Source: Cycas panzhihuaensis (lineage: Eukaryota; Cycadophyta). Taken from it: a DNA stretch of 64,000 bases. Made by a program: the position numbers and the translations under genes. Below the pieces are notes generated by a model that did no database searches, was not told where the DNA came from, and saw nothing but the letters and a program-made list of their open reading frames with translations. Position 1 is the first letter of the stretch; each line of letters opens with the position of its first letter. The DNA lies in assembly GCA_023213395.1 (NCBI GenBank), contig CM041465.1, positions 196,485,741 through 196,549,740 on the forward strand, in the 5' to 3' direction. Shown here one piece after another: positions 60,541-64,000 of the stretch.

Positions 60541-62300
60541 ACTTTAAGCCTAATGCATTAATACCACAATGTTGGGAGATTGATACAAAACCTATGAATA
60601 ATAAGGAATGAGCTTAATAAAGGATAAATAATAGATAATTGAGATGAGTATAAGATGGATAAATGAACATATTATAGATGAAATATGTACAAGTATAGGC
60701 ATAAGAAATATGTGGAAGAATGACCAACCTTCAAATTATTAAAAAATAAAGTACATATTTATAGATTCTCTCATCTCATCTAGAGAACCCTCTAGGTTAA
60801 CCTTTATTTACTAGCACTTGTATACATGTTAAGGTGACCACAATATAATATTCATTAAATATATGAGAGAGTGAGAATGGGGTTAGGAATAACATCAAAT
60901 GTAATTAGATACTTAACATTTTTCTCCATAATATATAATTATATAATATCAAATGTTATCTCAAAATATAAATTTGGTCTTTAAATACGTTGAAACCAAG
61001 TTGCTTCAAATAAATATGAAATACTATGAATATCTATATGAAAGAAACTCCATCTACCAGACCATATGGATAACTAGCCAGTGTGATGACTAATTCTATA
61101 GATTACTCTTTTGGGTATGTGATTCTATTAATGCCATATTAGTGTCACTTTAGAAACATGTTGTCTTACATAGTTAAACAAATATACTAGGAATCATATG
61201 CAAGAGTAATTGTAAAAAGGTATCCCACCTCTTGCCAAATGGGACTACGAGTAGCTTCTTTAGGAACTTATACTTGAAAATATAATAACATCAATATCTA
61301 ATGGTTAGAAATACATGAAATAGGCCTTTTTGACCTTAAACATAGGTTTTATGGCCTTATAGGAGCATCTATGGGCTAATAACATCCAATAATATAACTT
61401 TAATAATGACATAAAATGTCTTAAATATGACATAAAATGGATGTGACTTAATAAAATATAATTAACTTTATCTTAATGATAAATTTAACAAATTTTAATC
61501 TAAAATAGGTTTTATAGAGCTTATGATATAAATTTTTATATTTTTCTCCAATTTTAAGATACATGATGTGATGTGTCTTTTGTCTGTATAAGGGGTAGTA
61601 TTGTTATGTAACTTTTTTTTATATCTTATAAATAAAATAAAATAAAGTAAATCCATAGCATACTATATTATTGTATTTATTAGTTTATGTTCTATTTTAT
61701 TTGTTGGTTTACTTTTTATCATCAAATATATTACTTTGAAAGAGATAATACATTATTATACTTTCACTTATGAAAAATTATAAGAGAAATTTAAATCATT
61801 AGTATATGCTATATGCTTATTTATAATCAATAATATTTATTTTATTACAAATTCAAAGATACATATCTATAATTGATCCAAGTGTGGGTTAGGAGGAGGA
61901 AGAGGTCTACAAAGTAGATTTTTATGCCTAAACTAAGCTTTGATCCCCTTAACACAACAATACCTATATTAAAAGGGTGACATTTACCCTCAACATACCA
62001 GGTCTAGACTTGACTCCTATGGTAAGTAATATACACCTCCTTATAGATTCCTTATCTCTTAGGGTTTCAACTAGGATCTAGAATTATGTCAGATTCGATT
62101 CATCATAGCTTTACAATCCCAAAGAAACTACTTTCCTCCCTCATTCTTTTTCTATATAAATATAATCATTATACCAAAAGGTATAACTTCTTTTTGGTTA
62201 ATTACATCTTTTTATAATAAATTTTAAATTAATATAATTAACTTTATTTTATTTAGGACTTTATTAGTTTAGAGGGGAATTTAGCACTTGATAATTCTCT
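60541..62300. other. AT-rich region, possible lone LTR, no gene
   Basis: No coding sequence is recognised. 60571-60923 starts TGTTGGGAG and ends TTAACA followed by a pyrimidine run (TTTTTCTCC) that would be a polypurine tract on the minus strand, so it may be an LTR, but no partner or target duplication was found. Confidence 0.35.
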
Positions 62301-62329
62301 TCCTCTTAATTTTAGCTGTTCTTAACAAT

Positions 62330-63960
62330 TATCTCTTTATCAGAAGAAATAAAGTTAGTGAATAATTTTGGATATTATTTTTATATAAATTCCTCTCTTT
62401 CTTAAGTTATATTATTTTCATCATAAGATGTCCATTTAATTTTAATTTTAGAAATTATTTTATTTTTAATAATTCTAATTCTTTCATCTAAAATCTTTTC
62501 AAGATTTGTAAGAAATTTACATATAAGCTATATGGTAATTTTGCTCTACTTAATTAAATGGGTATTATCAGGTATATATTCTTTAATAGACTCACAAAAA
62601 ACACCCTATGAATTTTTAATTAGGGTGGTAAGGCAAGTTCATAATCTAAATCCCTTATATGTTATAGTATCTTAAAAGAACCATAATATTTGGGTGTTAT
62701 TTTAGTATATTTTCCTAATTTTAAGGAGCTTCTTTTGGGTTTAACTTAGACAAAGAATTTATCTTCTACTTGAAATTATCTAATTACATGTTTTAAATCA
62801 ACATATTTCCTATATTGATCTTAGGGTGATTTTAATTTATTTGTAGATTTATGAAATTTTATTTCTATTTTTGCTAAATCCTCATTATTGTACCATTGAT
62901 ACTATGCTAGGTTAGACTAAGAAAGAGGTGTGTTATAATTCCTCTTATATATAACCTCAAAGGGTGTCATCTTTGTAGAAGAATGGAAACTTTGATTATA
63001 TATAAATTTTATTAAGTATATATTCTCTTCCCAATGAGAAGGAGTTTTGGTAGTATATATTTTAAGAATATTTTTTACTATGTGGTTTACTCATTTAATT
63101 TAACCATTAGTCTTAAGGTGATAAGCAATACTTATCTTAAGGGTGGTCTCTATTTCTTAAAAGAAAGTTTTCTAAAAATTAGAAGTGAATTTGAGATCCC
63201 TATTTGAAATAATATTTTTTTGTATCATATGTACCTAAAAGATTTCTTTAACAAAGATTTGTGTTATATACTTTCTAGCGGATTTAATTCTAGTAGGTAT
63301 ACATTGAGCAATTTTGGTTAGTCCATCTACTATAACTAAAATGGTGTCATTCCCTCTCAAAATTTAGGGTAAATATATGATAAAGTCCATGCTCATAGAT
63401 TCTTATTTCCATTTAGGCACATCTAAATGTCTTAATAAACTAGAGGTACTATATTATTTTTCTCTAACTTTATGTCAAAGAAGGTATTTTTGAATCTAAT
63501 CACATGTCTGATTTCATTTTAGGCCAAAAGATGCTTGTCCTAATAATGTAATAAGTTTTGTAAAATCTGGGATGTCCATCTATTGGTATATTGTAAATGT
63601 CCTTTAGAATTTTATTTTTTATTTTAGGAATATTAGGCATGCATATTCTTTCTTTGTAATAAAGTATAGACAATCTTCTAATAGAACATACTTTTTTACT
63701 TATTCTTTGTGATGAGCCTAGGGTTGAGGATTATATAACTAAGTAGAGATTGATTTAAAGTATTCATCGTTAACCAAGGTTTCTTTGACACAATTATTTA
63801 AATTATTTCTTATTAGGGATATAACATTATGGTAAATCCATTTTTTATTAAGGGCATCTGCCATCTTATTTTCTTTCCTAGGCATATGGTAGATGTAGAA
63901 GTCATACTTTGTGATTAATTCCATTTAGCCTTTTTACCACAAGTTTAGATAGGGTTGATT
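62330..63960 (-). pseudogene. Ty3/gypsy RNase H-integrase-chromodomain remnant, runs off the window
   Basis: On the minus strand, 63924-63739 is the end of RNase H (YDFYIYHMPRKENKMADAL, the usual (D/E)N.VADALSR block). The integrase core follows near 63.36-63.18 kb (GNDTILVIVDGLTKI; FVKEIF; SNRDLKFTSNF, with the SDRD Asp preserved but Ser-Asn instead of Ser-Asp), then HWEENIYLIKFIYNQSFHSS and MTPFEVIYKRNYNTPLS near 62.95 kb. At 62.34-62.52 kb a chromodomain reads KILDERIRIIKNK, IKWTSYDENNIT and EREEF. Stops are frequent. RT and gag would lie beyond the right edge. The 3' LTR left of 62.3 kb was not identified. Confidence 0.85.
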
Positions 63961-64000
63961 AAATATATACTATAAACGATGATGACATCTTTTAAGGGTA

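Noticed and set aside
60571-60923. Lone LTR (TGTTGGGAG...TTAACA)
   Set aside because: Ends and a possible polypurine tract look right, but without a partner copy or target duplication it was left as a remark in the region entry.

Overview
The window is nuclear DNA of a land plant with a large, repeat-filled genome. It holds one clearly functional host gene, an uninterrupted SEC15 exocyst-subunit gene at 34778-37153 (minus strand). Most of what can be identified in the rest is LTR-retrotransposon material. Many old, decayed, AT-rich insertions with long gene-free spacers suggest a gymnosperm-type genome, but that is inference. No rRNA, tRNA, CRISPR or bacterial-type feature was seen.

Region by region. 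1 to about 10.2 kb is GC- and CpG-rich, unlike the rest. On the minus strand it carries a retrotransposon gag (about 7331 to 5045) followed by an aspartic protease (about 5150 to 3748), with no reverse transcriptase or integrase after it. On the opposite strand (1113-2979) is a plant mobile domain (PMD) coding unit with a coiled-coil tail. Clusters of perfect GGTACC-centred palindromes lie at 893-1000 and 9654-9750. From 11.1 to 15.5 kb is a decayed plus-strand Ty1/copia element with one LTR. From 16.1 to 20.4 kb are two copies of a 303-312 bp LTR; the right copy is split by a 1.5-kb LTR-gag-LTR deletion derivative with target duplication GACCC. 20.8-21.8 kb is a Ty3/gypsy integrase-chromodomain fragment. 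26253-31121 is a complete-length but dead copia element with 203-bp LTRs. 31473-31736 is a 264-bp near-perfect hairpin.

34.8-37.2 kb is SEC15; an unrecognised, frame-broken coding fragment lies just downstream of it (33.9-34.4 kb). 38370-42447 is a chromovirus with target duplication GTTAA from which protease, RT and RNase H are deleted. 42.88-43.70 kb is a 272-bp tandem repeat. 48375-56370 is an 8.0-kb minus-strand copia element (target duplication TAAAG) that sits inside an older LTR-like repeat and has itself received a 323-bp TRIM element (target duplication AATAC), making a three-level nest. 58.5-64 kb holds two further minus-strand gypsy remnants, the second running off the window end.

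Apart from SEC15 the coding sequences do not form a pathway. The main novelty candidate is the CpG-rich gag-protease element with its antisense PMD unit and palindromes. LTR boundaries were set by eye from paired repeats, primer-binding sites, polypurine tracts and 5-bp target duplications.
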